Below, piece by piece: positions 1 through 11,226 of a stretch of 35,000 nt of DNA. Position numbers and translations under genes: made by a program. The notes below the pieces were generated by a model, which had not been told where the DNA came from, searched no databases, and saw only the letters and a list, made by a program, of their open reading frames with translations. Source of the DNA: Cristatella mucedo (taxonomy: Eukaryota > Bryozoa > Phylactolaemata > Cristatellidae); contig WPIO01000019.1 in the NCBI GenBank assembly GCA_009760855.2, forward strand, positions 6,207,501 to 6,242,500, in the 5' to 3' direction. Numbering within the stretch: the first letter of the stretch is position 1; the number at the start of each line of letters is the position of its first letter.

Positions 1-388
1 CTGCCTTCGTCTGCAACTAATAGCCAAAAATGCAGAGTGCTCCAGCAATTGCGACGACGAGGTCAGCAGTTACTGCTACCGGACACATCCAATCTAATAC
101 GCGATGACCAATTTTAAACATTTGCACACCAAAAACTTTGCTAAAGTTAGGGCATTTATTCTAAGGTAATCGGATGCTGAGTTATTCAACTCAGAATAGC
201 CATCAGAAGGATTGATATATTATAGTTCTGTCATCTTATGGTTTCCTAGTAAAAATCACAAGCCTTTTCAGCTAGCCCCTAATGATGATCAAGTGCCAAT
301 CCCCCAAGATCACCCGCGTTTCCTCGCGCTCGGGGTTCTTTTCGAGTTCTAAAATTTGGAAATTCGGCGCCTGACCTTTGATCCCAAT

Positions 389-390
<2 letters not shown>
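1..390. other. No gene seen
   Basis: Mixed-composition sequence with no recognisable coding exon, repeat family member or RNA gene. It ends where the CT microsatellite begins. Confidence 0.4.
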
Positions 391-448
<58 letters not shown>

Positions 449-479
449 CCTCTCGCTCTCTCTCTCTCTCCCTCTCTCT
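391..479. repeat. (CT)n microsatellite
   Basis: Nearly pure CT dinucleotide tract of about 90 bp with a few C or G interruptions near its 3' end. Open reading frames across it are low-complexity artefacts (Ser-Leu or Arg-Glu runs). Confidence 0.95.
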
Positions 480-950
480 GTTAAGCTATTTTGTTGCCTC
501 ATGCAGCCACGCGACTGTGCTCCGAAATTCCGGCTGACCTCTGCTTACTTGCAGACTCAACTCACTCATTCAGACTCCACAATCTGTTCCTCCCATTTTT
601 ATTTGCTTTGTATTTCCCTAGCACCTGAGCTCGCTGACAGACTTATTGGGCTGAAGCTGCGTCTAGTCGATGACGTTCAGTACAGCTGTTCTTAATTCTG
701 ACCTCTACTTCCTTTACTTTGCTGACCTCTACTTTACTGTCTGCCTTTTCCCTGGCCGGCTTCTCCACTCGGACGCCAATTCTAGCTACAACACACATTT
801 ATTTTTTTGGTACATTTTACTGCACATGCTGTCTTTCGAAAGCCACCGAAGGCAGGCTGATATAAAATGAATGGCAATTCAAGGGGAGAGACGTGAACGG
901 TCAAGTCTAGAAAATGCAACGGCCCAATTAATGCTACGCTGTTGACGCGG
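480..950. other. Intergenic, no recognised feature
   Basis: Pyrimidine-rich sequence that repeats phrases such as 'gacctctactt', with no recognisable protein similarity. It lies immediately upstream of the truncated LINE copy. Recognisable LINE coding sequence starts only at about 951, so the 5' truncation point is probably between about 890 and 950. Confidence 0.35.
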
Positions 951-2916
951 CGTGCTGGATTTTGATAATCTAGCCGATCGCTTCTCTCGATTCTTTGTGC
1001 AGATGATAGACAAGATCAGGGAATCCATCTCTGCGATGACAACATCTTCACTAGAATGCTGTTCTCCGATTCCTGGCTGCACCTCAATGTCTACATTTAA
1101 GCAGGTCACTAGTGATCTAGTCCAGAAATTCGTATCTCAATCAAAGAAGACAACAAGTCCTCTGGACCCTATTCCCACTGTCCTGCTCCTACGTTGCATT
1201 GATCTGCTGCTGCCATGCATAACTAACATCATTAATATGTCATTAGCCTCGGGTCATGTCCCAGCACCTTTCAAAAAAGCTGCAGTCAGGCCCCTTCTCA
1301 AGAAAGCGACACTGGACCAAGAGAACTTAAGCAACTACCGCCCAGTCTCCCTTCTAACATTCCTATTAAAGATACTGGAACGGGTCGTGGTGGACCAGCT
1401 GAACTCGTACATCGAAACCTCACACCTTGCTAGTAAGTTCCGGTCTGGCTTTAGAGCTAATCACTCCACAGAATCGGCATTGCTTAAGGTGTACAACGAC
1501 CTACTTAGGAAAGCAGACATAGGTAGTGTCTCTGCCTGTTTTGCTCGATCTTTCGGGAGCTTTTGATACGATTGATCACAAAGTTCTTCTAGAGCGCCTC
1601 TCATCTCGCCTCGGCATCACTGGCACTGCTCTGCAGTGGTTCAGGTCTTATCTCAGTGGGAGTTTCCAGAGTATTGACGTGAATGGGCAAAGATCATCTG
1701 AAGTACCTCTGAAATATGGCGTACCTCAGGGCTCTGTGCTAGGTCCGGTTCTTTTCACGGTTTATACTCTGCCTCTTGCTGATGTGATTGCCAAGCACAA
1801 TCTAGGCTTTCACTTCTATGCGGATGACACTCAGTTGTACCTTTGCTTTGATCCCTCCCAGCCTTGGACAACCTCAAATTCTCTCAACTCACTTGCTGCA
1901 TGTATTGATGACATCCGCACATGGATGGAAGCAAATTTTCTTTAATTAAATGACGATACAACCAACTAACTAGTTATGGGCAAACCAAGTGTGATTCAGA
2001 AATTGGAAAGGCTGCAACTCAAAATTGGCTCTGCCAGCATATCTCCAGTTGAATCAGCTCAAAATCTAGGTGTCATATTTCAAAGCGACCTCTCGTTAGA
2101 TGACCATATCAGCTCCACGATCAAATCTGCCTATTTTCAGCTTCATAACATTGCTAAATTTCGGCTTGTTTAGATAAGGATACCACGTCTAAGTTGGTCC
2201 ATGCATTCGTGACATCCCGTCTCGACTTCTGCAACTCACTGCTTACTGGCCTACCAGCATGTGCGATCAGGCGATTGCAGCTGGTGCAAAACTCCACAGC
2301 TAGGCTTGTCTGTCGTGAGCGTCGCAGTTGCCACATTACTCCACTTCTCGCCGACCTGCATTGGCTGCCAGTCAAGCAACGGATTGACTTCAAGGTTTTG
2401 TCGCTCACTTTTAGGTCACTTCATTCTTTGGCTCCAGCCTATCTCTCAGATCTACTCCCCCATCAGGCCGAGCATAGTACCACCCGCTTTTCGGAATCCA
2501 ACAGTCTACAAATACCTCGTACAAACCTCAAATCCTTTGGAGACCGTGCATTTAGTTCGTATGCTCCCAAAGCCTGGAACTCCCTCCCGACTTACGGCAG
2601 AACATCTCCTGACCCGACCACATTTATAAAGAACTTTAAAACACATCTATTTAGGACAGCATTTAGTGGGTCCATGTGATTAGTCCTTCATATGCTTATG
2701 CGTGCTGACACTGTGCATGCTGCCACTAACCACATTTGCATGCTGACCCAGTGCATGTCACCCCTAACCATGTTATTTCATGTTGTTTGTTTATCAAGCA
2801 TGATATTGCTCACAATTCAATTGCATTTTCCTTTGCAGCAAATGTAAAGCGCCGAGAGAGAGATTAAGTTCTCTGAGAGTGCTTTATCGAGTGCATTATT
2901 ATTATAATTATTATTA
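951..2916 (+). mobile_element. LINE family 1 (CR1/L2-like non-LTR retrotransposon), 5'-truncated copy
   Basis: This is the longest retrotransposon copy in the window. It holds the reverse transcriptase part of ORF2 (951-2679), then a 3' UTR of about 150 bp with repeated 'gcatgctgac' and 'gtgcatg' phrases. The element ends in a stem-loop at 2844-2886 and a (TTA)n-like tail to about 2916. The order (RT, C-terminal domain, short UTR, hairpin, short microsatellite instead of poly-A) is typical of the CR1/L2 group. The endonuclease and any ORF1 are missing, as expected after incomplete reverse transcription. Fragments sharing this 3' UTR recur at 10826-11226, 15990-16110, 26962-27535 and 28618-28825. 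Clade assignment (CR1, L2 or Rex1) is inferred from motifs. Confidence 0.9.
952..2679 (+). pseudogene. LINE ORF2 fragment: reverse transcriptase and C-terminal region, inactivated
   Basis: The reading frame would encode the RNA-dependent DNA polymerase that copies the element at a nicked target. Visible in order: a lead-in FSRFFVQMIDKIRE; an NYRPVSLL block (about 1333); FRANHSTE (about 1455); LDLSGAFDTIDH (about 1546-1580); YGVPQGSVLGPVLF (about 1716); the catalytic YADD box at 1817-1828; and the C-terminal signatures SRLDFCNSLLTGLP, LHWLPVKQRI and AFSSYAPKAWNSLP. It is broken by a frameshift at about 1530-1545, two nonsense codons at about 1945-1970 (between NFL and MGKPS) and a second frameshift at about 2160-2170. 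The endonuclease is absent. The catalytic box survives, but the copy cannot make a full protein. The modest number of lesions suggests a fairly recent insertion. Confidence 0.92.
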
Positions 2917-3325
2917 CTCCACATCTTCGGCAAGTTAGTAATAGCTAGGCTCCGATCGTGCGACAATTTGGCTGCCACGCTGCCACTCCAATCCAGCAGG
3001 CGATCTGCAGACGTCTGCCCTTTTAGCTGATGCCTCTCTTTCACGTCGCTGCAATATCGTATCGTATATCATAGTTATACCGAGTACTATCGAGCACTCG
3101 AAGTTAAACACACGGTTAAACACGCACGTAATACTGGGAGTATCAACTTGCTGAAGGTTAACAAGCTCGTGCCACCCTTTACATAGGATGGAGAACTAAT
3201 TGCTCTTCGAAAATACTGTGTTCTTTGCTTGATAAATTCTAGACCAGTCAAGATTACAATGTCATGCTTGATGACACTGCGAATGCTGCACTAATCATTC
3301 GGTCAAGCTTCATATACATCAACTG
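2917..3325. other. Intergenic, no recognised feature
   Basis: Sequence between two LINE-tail repeats. I see no coding exon or RNA gene. Confidence 0.35.
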
Positions 3326-3399
3326 AAGAGTGCCTCGAATGAAATTCAGTTCTCTGAGGGCGCTGTACAAAATTATTCTTACTATTATTATTATTCTAT
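3326..3399 (+). repeat. LINE family 1-type 3' tail, degenerate
   Basis: Short copy of the shared tail: 'gcctcgaatgaaattcag', 'ttctctgagggcgctgtac', then TTA-rich repeats. The left arm of the hairpin has decayed. No coding part is attached, so it may be the end of a SINE or a severely truncated LINE. Confidence 0.65.
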
Positions 3400-3494
3400 T
3401 ACCGATCACTCAATATTTCTGCTCTAGCTCGATAAATTGTTATCAACACCACCAGCAGATATTTATAACTCTAGGGTCACAATTAAGATCGGAC

Positions 3495-4200
3495 TAATGT
3501 AATGTAATGTATCTCCGTCTGTAACTCCACATAGCCACAAAGACTATGTGGGTGTTACGCTGGAGAGTTTTGTATAGAGCACTCACAGCCTGAGTGACTT
3601 TTGGTACGCACTCGGTAGCCCACAGGCTTCATCTCATGCAACAAACAGAAAGTGGGAAGCATAGCAGAGTCAGGAGAGCAGTTGAGGTAGTGAGTAGCGT
3701 GGAAGTAGTAGCTCAGGACCGCCGGAAAGGATGTGCCATAATTGGCAGCAGTAGAGTGGTTGTCGTTGAGTAAGAATCTTGGAAGCGAGTTTCACAGTCC
3801 AGGACCTGCAGAGCTAACACTGTTGTCACCCACGGTCTTTAAGCGGAGGAATGCGACAGCTAATTTATTGCCCACACAGGACCTGGGGATGCGAGGAGGC
3901 TGGAACTGGTGCAGCAGGGTTCAGCTAGGTATGGAGGAGCCAACCCGCGGCGGGCCTTGTGGGTCAGCGTAAGAACTATGCTCTGCGTCTGTTGATCAAC
4001 CGGCAGCTATCCTAGCTCTTTAAGCAAAGGAGACGCGTGGTCAATCATATGGGACTTGAAGACTAGCCTTGCAGCCATATTCATAGCCATCTACAGTGGC
4101 CTATATGCTCTTTCCGGTAGCCCAGCCAAAAGGGAATTACAAAAATCAAGCCGAGACAGAGATAAAATAAAGAGCTAGTTAAATTTTTGGCAAGCCACCG
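3495..4200 (-). mobile_element. LINE family 2 (CR1-like), 3' fragment with degenerate RT C-terminus
   Basis: Read on the minus strand, this region gives the C-terminal signature of a CR1-like ORF2: RLDFCNSLLAGLPERAY at about 4100-4155, THKARRGLAPPYLAEL at about 3915-3965, a degraded DRSFSSAGP-like box at about 3800-3835, and a terminal block ending near 3575. A 3' UTR of about 70 bp follows, then a short tandem (ATTAC)-type tail at 3495-3510. There are several stops and frameshifts, so it is a dead 5'-truncated copy. It is distinct from LINE family 1, with a different 3' UTR and no AAAGCGCC hairpin. Other copies lie at 13281-13619, 23138-23425, 26601-26873 and 32775-32870. Confidence 0.8.
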
Positions 4201-5642
4201 TGGAAGACAGCTCCTTCCCATGGATATCTTCAAATCGTCTGAATCATTTTAGGGCTCGTAAAGTTGGAGGCGGCTCGGCTGGCAAGGAGTCATCATTACC
4301 GCTGTTGCACGTGTGTGGCGGTTAAAGCACTATCTGCTCCTAGTAGGTAACACTGGTTCACACATGTCAAGAGCCAAATAGCGCAGCTCCAAGAATTTAT
4401 CACTCATCTATCCCCTATAAGATTCTCCACCCAATCTAGACTTTATAAATGGCAAAAATTGGGCTGGAGACAAGCACAGCCGAAAATCTCGTAAGACCAG
4501 TTTCCCGATGGGCTCGCTAATGCTGTATTACGAGAACGAGACCTGTCAGTGGTTAGTGGCAGCGGAAAAAAGTGCTTTAAGTGCGTGAGGTAACTAAATC
4601 GCGGAAAGTGAAAAAGATGCTACGCCAACGAGACTTGTTTAGTAAGGAAGAAGACGAATTAAGGAGAATGACACGTGGGTGGATACGTAGGATGACACGT
4701 GTACGTCGCTTTTCATATTCGGAAATAGCAGCGGCGCACTCGCATTCATCGTCACGAGCGAGGAAGAAAACTTCAGCCGATGCCTTCAGTCCTTGGGAGC
4801 TGGACAGTTCTTTCCCTCCTTTCTTCCACTACTTCTGTCACTTCCGTCACTTTGCTTACGCCGCCGCCTGCTCCGCTAGAAACTAACTAGCCGCTCGACG
4901 CACGCCGCAAATTCTCGAGTTTCCTCTAGAGAGGATTGGAGTGCACGGAGTGCTGGAAGCTCGTAGCAGAGCAGACAGACCAGACAGAGCAGACTCGCCC
5001 CCTGCCCCGTTCGCTTCGCGATTCATCTGAGGCCCACGAGCCGTGACCGCCGCCATTGCCTCGCCGCCGTCGAAACGCTGGTCTGCTAGAACGCCTTAGT
5101 TAACACTTCAGGGGGATTTTGCTCTGACATTGCTCCGACATAACGCCTTGATTCAAGCAGTGGGTCACACCTCGGAGATTCGCAAGACCACTGTCGTGCC
5201 AATGCTGACCGGTTAATACACGGAGCTGCAGGGCATTTTAAAGACTACTGCAGTAAGCTGCTGATGTCTGGATTGGCGCCCAGTCGTCGCCAGCGGCAGC
5301 TCGAGGAGTCAAAGCATTAAAGCGGCAGTTTAGCTGAGAAAGGCTACGCCTCTGTCGGGTCAAGCTTCGTCGATCAGCCATTGCATGTCCACTAGGGTTT
5401 GGCGAAGCGGCAAAATGACAAAACGGGCCACAGCATGCCAACATGTCAGAGCAGGCATGCCGCGTGCGATGAACGAGAGCCAGCGAGAGCGAGGCGGCAG
5501 CGAGTACGCCGTACGAGGTGTTCGAAGCGAAGCGAAGCTGCCTCACGCATAGTGTCGGGCGTCAACGCAGGCTTACGGCAGTCGACGTTTCGAAGAAAGA
5601 GCGTCGACGATTGGTCAGCGTCTGCTTCTTCTGCACATCCGG
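4201..5642. other. Intergenic; moderately CpG-rich towards 5.6 kb
   Basis: No gene could be supported. An open frame at 4581-4886 (101 codons, basic N-terminus) has no recognisable domain and includes a local duplication of 'atgacacgtg', so it is not called. From about 4860 to 5100 and 5240 to 5640 the sequence is richer in CpG. On the plus strand, 5470-5560 reads as an Arg/Ala-rich stretch resembling those at 16.3 kb and 31.7 kb. A promoter or 5' UTR is possible but unproven. Confidence 0.3.
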
Positions 5643-5735
5643 TTCCCTTTGCAGCAAATGTAAAGCGCCTAGAGAGAGAGAGAGATTGAGTTCTCTGTGG
5701 GGGCGCTTTATCAAGTGAATTATTATTATTATTAT
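5643..5735 (+). repeat. LINE family 1-type 3' tail (hairpin plus (TTA)n)
   Basis: Well-preserved tail: 'ccctttgcagcaaatg', AAAGCGCC, an expanded GA run, TTCTCTG, GGCGCTTT, then 'atcaagtgaa' and (TTA)n. The two 8-base arms can pair. No upstream LINE coding sequence is attached, so this is the end of a SINE or of a very short LINE insertion. Confidence 0.85.
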
Positions 5736-6845
5736 CCATGCACAGCTCGCGGTGCGGCCACTGCTGCCTAGCTACACTGTATCTGAATGCTTCGGGAGGG
5801 CAGATAAGTGGTCGGTGGCGCGGGTGCAGCCCCACGTGCCGCGAACTGTGGCTCTCTCATTCCGCGACCGCTTACGACGGCGGTAAAGAGTCAGCATTAA
5901 TAAAGCGCAGTTAACTAGTGCGATTCTTAAATAGCTGACAATTGTAGCTGCGACCCAAAGTTCATTCTGCAGAATGAAAAGAAAACTGGATTCGTGGTAG
6001 GATGTAATTGTCTGTTTAAGGATGACACAGACGAGTAAAGTACCTGCGTTCATATGAAGCGAAAAGCTGGCAATTTTCGCTGACTAAAACAGGCACCGAG
6101 AATAACAAAAGACATGTTTGTTGCATAGCTTGAAAAGGCTGAAGAGCCATTGTGACCTATAATACCACGAAGCAATTCACCAAATCTCTTTTATAGCGCA
6201 TGTAGTAGATGATCTTGTTTACATTTACCGCTTGTTTACTTCAAGTTTAGTCAACGTTGGATGCGGCCGACGCTTAATAAGAAAGCAACCTAGCCTAGAC
6301 AGGTAGCTGGACGCATTCTAATGTTGCTGTTGAATTAGACGCATACAAAGGAGTAAATGCACTGATATCGCTGTCTGCATCAGCAAGATGTGATGTTGAA
6401 ATTCGAAAACCTGTACGCAGTTGTTGCTAAAAGCATACATTTTAGATTTAGCTTAGCGATGCATATCCAGTAGCATGCAGAGCGTGAGATGCCCAACACA
6501 TTTGAATGGTGGTGGCATTGAAGAAGACAGAAAAATGAGAGACGTCAAGCAAACGAACTTGCGTGTGGCCGTCATTGTAAGCTCTGATACTCTGAAACTT
6601 ACAACAGGCAAGAGACAATTTGGGAATACATTATTCTGGCGAAAGGCCAACGAGGATTAATCTCCCCAATGAATGGGCACAGCAGAAACTATGTAAGCGT
6701 GGAGCTTGATGAACAGTTCGGAAAGCCGACCCCATTTGCGTACTCTCTAAAGCCGACCGCTAGATGGCTGTTCATTAGGAGCAATAGTGAACAGCAAAAA
6801 GTGGTCACGGGTATGCCAGGCAGAAATTTTCGAGCTGCTTATTGC
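5736..6845. other. Intergenic, no recognised feature
   Basis: A stretch of about 1.1 kb in which I recognise no exon, RNA gene or repeat family member. The short open frames present have no domain signature. Confidence 0.35.
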
Positions 6846-7473
<628 letters not shown>

Positions 7474-8570
7474 TATGTTTAAGAGGGGTCACTGTTCGCA
7501 ACGCTCACGTTTCCTCCGATCGCAGACGACGTCCTTTATTGTTTTCTTCATCATCATGCATGCATCATCCGTTGTAATTACGCACCAGTAATTCAAGGAT
7601 CCAATAATTAGAGAAGCGGGCGGCAGCGGCTGGTTCGAAAGAGTAACAGCCGAACTAAGTGAGTCAGAAGAAGTGATGCTCTGATGCTAAGCCGGATGAT
7701 GGAAAATTGTGGATAATTAAGCAATAGCACGACAAAGGAGGGACCTAAAAATGAATGGCAAAACCTTCAAGTCGTCATGCAGATTGATGTAGGAAGTCGG
7801 AGCAGGTTGCCAAGAAGTGCTACAATGTGGCAGGGGTTCGGCAGTGATTATATGTGTGACTCTCAAGATAGGCAAGCTGAGCTTCACAGTTTTGCACCGT
7901 CTGCAAGATTCCCTGACCATGGGCAGATCGTTTGTTACACAAGTGTACACACACTTGTTACAAATGGACGGAGCAGAGTGCGCCCGGTGCCCTCGTCTAA
8001 ACAAGTCCGGGTTTAAGCAGCTTGATTGAAGTGAAAGTAGGCGGACGTGACTTTGGAGCTGATGCAGTGGTCAAACGACAGGCCAGTTTGCTAGAGGAGA
8101 TCCAGATTCCGCGCAGACACAGGGTACAGAGAGTACAGGTACGCTCTCCGTGTCTGGTTCGAAAGCTCGTGACCGCAGCTAAGTCGTCGCTTGAACGATA
8201 GAAACTGTGTGTGTGTATGAATTCGCTACACACACTTACAAGCAGAGCTGAGCAGCCTGCAAAAGAGGCTCTGGTAATAGTAAGCATTCCGGTGGATGAT
8301 TTCGTGGATGAAAACAGGTTGCATGCATCGGCTTTTTTTAAGCCATTCTCACCAGTCTCGAATCATCAGACCGGCGAAACTACTCCGTGGGTGAACAGGA
8401 ACAGGCAAAATGTTGGCTTGCAAGAGATACGGTCATGTTAGCTAGTGGCTGCAGAAGGTACACTGGTTCAAGGCCACTACCGATAAGATTAGCAGGTGCA
8501 AGCTACCACATACTTTTCTTAGCTCGAGGTGCGTCACCAAGAGAGTACAGTCCGCAAGTACAGTTGTCAA
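7474..8570. other. Intergenic upstream of the thyroglobulin-domain gene
   Basis: It should contain the promoter of the downstream gene, but I see no convincing TATA box close to the start codon. A weak tRNA-like B box ('tctggttcgaaagctc') at about 8150-8166 with an A-box-like stretch near 8118 may be a decayed SINE head. A short imperfect inverted repeat lies at about 7930-7965. Nothing else is recognised. Confidence 0.3.
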
Positions 8571-9316
8571 ATGGCGGCCGCTGCCCAGCTACTTCTCTCG
8601 TTGCTGCTCTTACCCATGATCGTTTCGTTCGCGGTAAGGACAGTTCGCTAAAAGCAGGAACCTGGTTCGTATCTGCAGGGCAGCCCGCAGCCCTCGTTTT
8701 CAATTAATTTAAGCACGGCTTTGGCCAGGTACGGCCCCAAGTGGATTGACGCAAGCGGCGAGATGGTCTCTAACCGCGAGCGACGTATCTGGGACTCGCA
8801 CCGATGCAATGCGGATCTGCATTGTAGGAGGAGCATCCGGCATTCTCCGTATGCGAGAACGGCCGAGTATCTGGCAATGACGCCGTACCTTGCCAGGAGA
8901 CGGATGCACCTGCAGAGGTCACCGTAGCCAACGGTAAGGTGCCTATCGTGTCACGTGACCTTTAAATACATTGAAGCTGACGCTGTCTTCTGCACATCTT
9001 CCGCTGCATCTTCCGTTGCAGTGCGTCAGAGGACGCGCTGCGAGCAGCTGAGAATTTCTGGTCTCATATCAATGGTTACGTATAAGGGAAAATGGATTCC
9101 AGTGTGCGATCAGAACGGAAATTTCAAGAGGCAACAGTGCGACAATGTCGGTGAGTTCGCTGGGCTATAGAGAATCGTCTTCGAGCGAGCATCTCCGGCT
9201 TGAGTGGGTAGGATGAGTTTGCTAGAATCGTCAAATTTTCAGGCGACTGCTTCTGCGTGGATGATTCCGGACAAGTCCTGGCGGGAACGAAAGTTCACGG
9301 AGCTCCTGGCTGCTAG
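8571..9316 (+). CDS. Secreted single-domain thyroglobulin type-1 protein (four exons)
   Basis: Predicted exons are 8571-8633, 8828-8933, 9022-9150 and 9243-9316, giving 123 residues. Exon 1 is a signal peptide, MAAAAQLLLSLLLLPMIVSF then Ala, followed by the donor GTAAGG. Exon 2 starts after 'gcattgtag' and encodes a 35-residue linker with Cys30 and Cys43, ending at donor GTAAGG. Exon 3 follows 'ttccgttgcag' and ends at GTGAGT. Exon 4 follows 'tcaaattttcag' and stops right after GAPGC. Intron phases (0, 1, 1) agree at all three junctions. The last 61 residues are a complete type-1A thyroglobulin domain: Cys63, 85, 96, 102, 104 and 123, with IPVCDQNGNF, QQC and CFCV in place of the usual CWCV. 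Such domains often bind and inhibit papain-like cysteine proteases (equistatin, p41 fragment), but some only mediate binding. Export is well supported; inhibition is inferred. The weakest point is the exon 2 acceptor, which has a poor pyrimidine tract. Confidence 0.78.
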
Positions 9317-9781
9317 GCCGAGACAAAGACCGGATGTGGATACCGACCTAAAGATAGCCGCCGCTCTATTAACTGCATTCGCGTATTCTTGCCCTGCTTT
9401 CGAGCGGCAGGAATGTCAGAGCGTATCTTTGGTACATTACAAACTGCTGAGCGCTTTGATTCCATATGGCATTCTATTTTAGCATCGTATGACAACATGC
9501 TGTTTGCTGCACTCTATCCGATGATGACTTGCTCTCATGCGAACCACATTGGTCTTGTTTTACCGGCAAAAGCCTCTTGTATCACTGCCAGCAAGCGGAA
9601 AAGGCAGCGGTCACGTGGCTGTTGCATTTGGACAGTTATTAAGATACTTGCCTGCAGCGGAGTGTGGCCCTACGTTCAACCCATAAGAACCACCGGACAT
9701 GCATCAGATAATGCCATCAGACATGCCCTACATCTAGCCAAGGGAACGCGTGATGAAAAACCCGAGGACCCACACATGCGA

Positions 9782-9787
9782 AATAAA
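9782..9787 (+). terminator. Poly(A) signal AATAAA for the thyroglobulin-domain gene
   Basis: I saw no earlier canonical AATAAA downstream of the stop at 9316. This implies a 3' UTR of about 480-500 nt. Whether this signal is used is inferred from position only. Confidence 0.5.
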
Positions 9788-9799
9788 AGCCTGTAAATT

Positions 9800-10089
9800 G
9801 GGCTTAGCCTTGATTTGATCTTAGATGTTCGGCAGTATGGGAAAATCTGAAACTGTGAGTCTGAAACTGTGACAATGATCTATCCCGGAGGAGACTCATT
9901 ACCAAGCTGAGAGCTGTAGAGGCTCAGGTGAGGGGCCTCTGGAGCCTTCAGTTTCGCACGGTCTACGGTGGCTTCAGAGGCCATGATAGTACAATGCACA
10001 GTCTCATCTGCGTAAGGTGCAATGTGCAATCAATTTGCACCACTTAAGCCTCAGCAAAAGACGCCACCGTTCCCGTCAGCTTTCCCTTA
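9800..10089. other. Intergenic, no recognised feature
   Basis: Sequence between the predicted poly(A) signal and the next LINE-derived 3' end. No feature recognised. Confidence 0.35.
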
Positions 10090-10397
10090 GCCGCAGGGGA
10101 ACATGTCTTTTGTTCTGACGTGCTATGTATGCGTGGATACCTGTGCATGATACTGTGCAAGCCATTAGCCCTAGGTTTTAGTAATAGGTGGCCGTGCTGG
10201 TTGGTCTTCATGTTTGCTTTAACATGCTGGTCCTAAGCAGGATGCTTGATGACTTTAGCATTCCTGATGCCTTGGCATGTCACCAACCCTTGGTTATTCC
10301 GTCTCTTGCAGTGAGTTGTTAATGCACCTGGACGGAGATCAAGCTCTCTTAGGGCGCTATACAAATGGTTCATTTTGATATTATTATTATTATTATG
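10090..10397 (+). mobile_element. LINE 3' UTR and tail fragment
   Basis: The last 100 bp run 'tgccttggcatg', 'aacccttggtta', 'gcagtgagttgt', then a degenerate hairpin ('gagatcaagctctcttaggg' 'cgctatac') and (TTA)n. The same order of phrases occurs at 24700-24861, at the end of the older LINE there. This is therefore the 3' end of that third LINE subfamily. The upstream boundary is approximate. Confidence 0.6.
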
Positions 10398-10825
10398 TTT
10401 AGGAGACTAAATCGGACCAACTATAAGCCGTTTTTAAGGTGCCAAGCATTCCGAAGATTAAAAAAATAATGTGAATGCCGATGTTGAAGCGTTGAACAAG
10501 TATTTGCTCTTCAAGGGCGAGCAGGCAGTCTAAAGTAGCACTATTTGTACTACTAGGCCACTAATGAAATCTTTCACTACCTGCAGCGTTCGCTCTGACA
10601 GCTGAATACCGCTCTGGTGCAATAACGGTGCAGACATTAGCATTTAAATGTAGCGAAGCAGCGTTTAAAACGCGATCTTCAAAGCAGTGCTACTAGAACT
10701 AGAAGTAATAATACTCTATGGTATGCAGAAACTCGCTAAAATGATGGTAGGCTAGCTCGTTGCTAGACTGCCCCAGCTAAACATACGGGGCTAGCATGCT
10801 AGCATTGCATAATCGGAGGTACACA
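10398..10825. other. Intergenic, no recognised feature
   Basis: No recognisable exon, RNA or repeat signature. Confidence 0.3.
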
Positions 10826-11226
10826 AATACTACTACTAATAATAATAGTAATGCACTTGATAAAGCGCCCTCAGAGAACTTAATCTCTTTCTAGGGGCTC
10901 TACATTTGCTGCAAAGGGAAACGCGATTGAATGGTGAGTAATATCATGCTTGATAAACATGAATAACATGGTTAGGGGTTACATACACAGGGTCAGCATG
11001 CAAATGTGGTTAGTGGCAGCATGCACAGTGTCAGCACGCATAAGCACATCAAGGACGAATCAATGGGACCCACTAAATGCTGTCCTACATAAGTGTGTTT
11101 TTAAGTTTAAATGTGGTCAAGTCAGGGGATGTTCTTACGCAACTCGGGAGGGAGTTCCAGGCTTTGGGAGCATACGAACTAAATGCACGGTCTCCAAAGG
11201 ATATGAGGTTTGCACGAGGTATTGGT
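10826..11226 (-). mobile_element. LINE family 1, 3' fragment (inverted)
   Basis: On the minus strand it matches about 2510-2916 almost phrase for phrase: the end of ORF2 (SFGDRAFSSYAPKAWNSLP), stop, the 3' UTR with 'cactaaccacatttgcatgc', 'gcagcaaatgta', the hairpin 'agagattaagttctctgagg' 'gcgcttta', and a TTA-rich tail at 10826-10855. It is 5'-truncated inside the C-terminal coding region. High similarity to the copy at 951-2916 suggests similar ages. Confidence 0.88.

Noticed and set aside
4581-4886. Protein-coding gene of 101 codons
   Set aside because: No domain, no splice or poly(A) context, and an internal duplication of 'atgacacgtg' explains part of the open frame.
8721-8927. 68-codon plus-strand frame as a separate gene
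   Set aside because: It overlaps predicted exon 2 in a different frame. The frame that fits the splice phases and carries the linker to the thyroglobulin domain is preferred.
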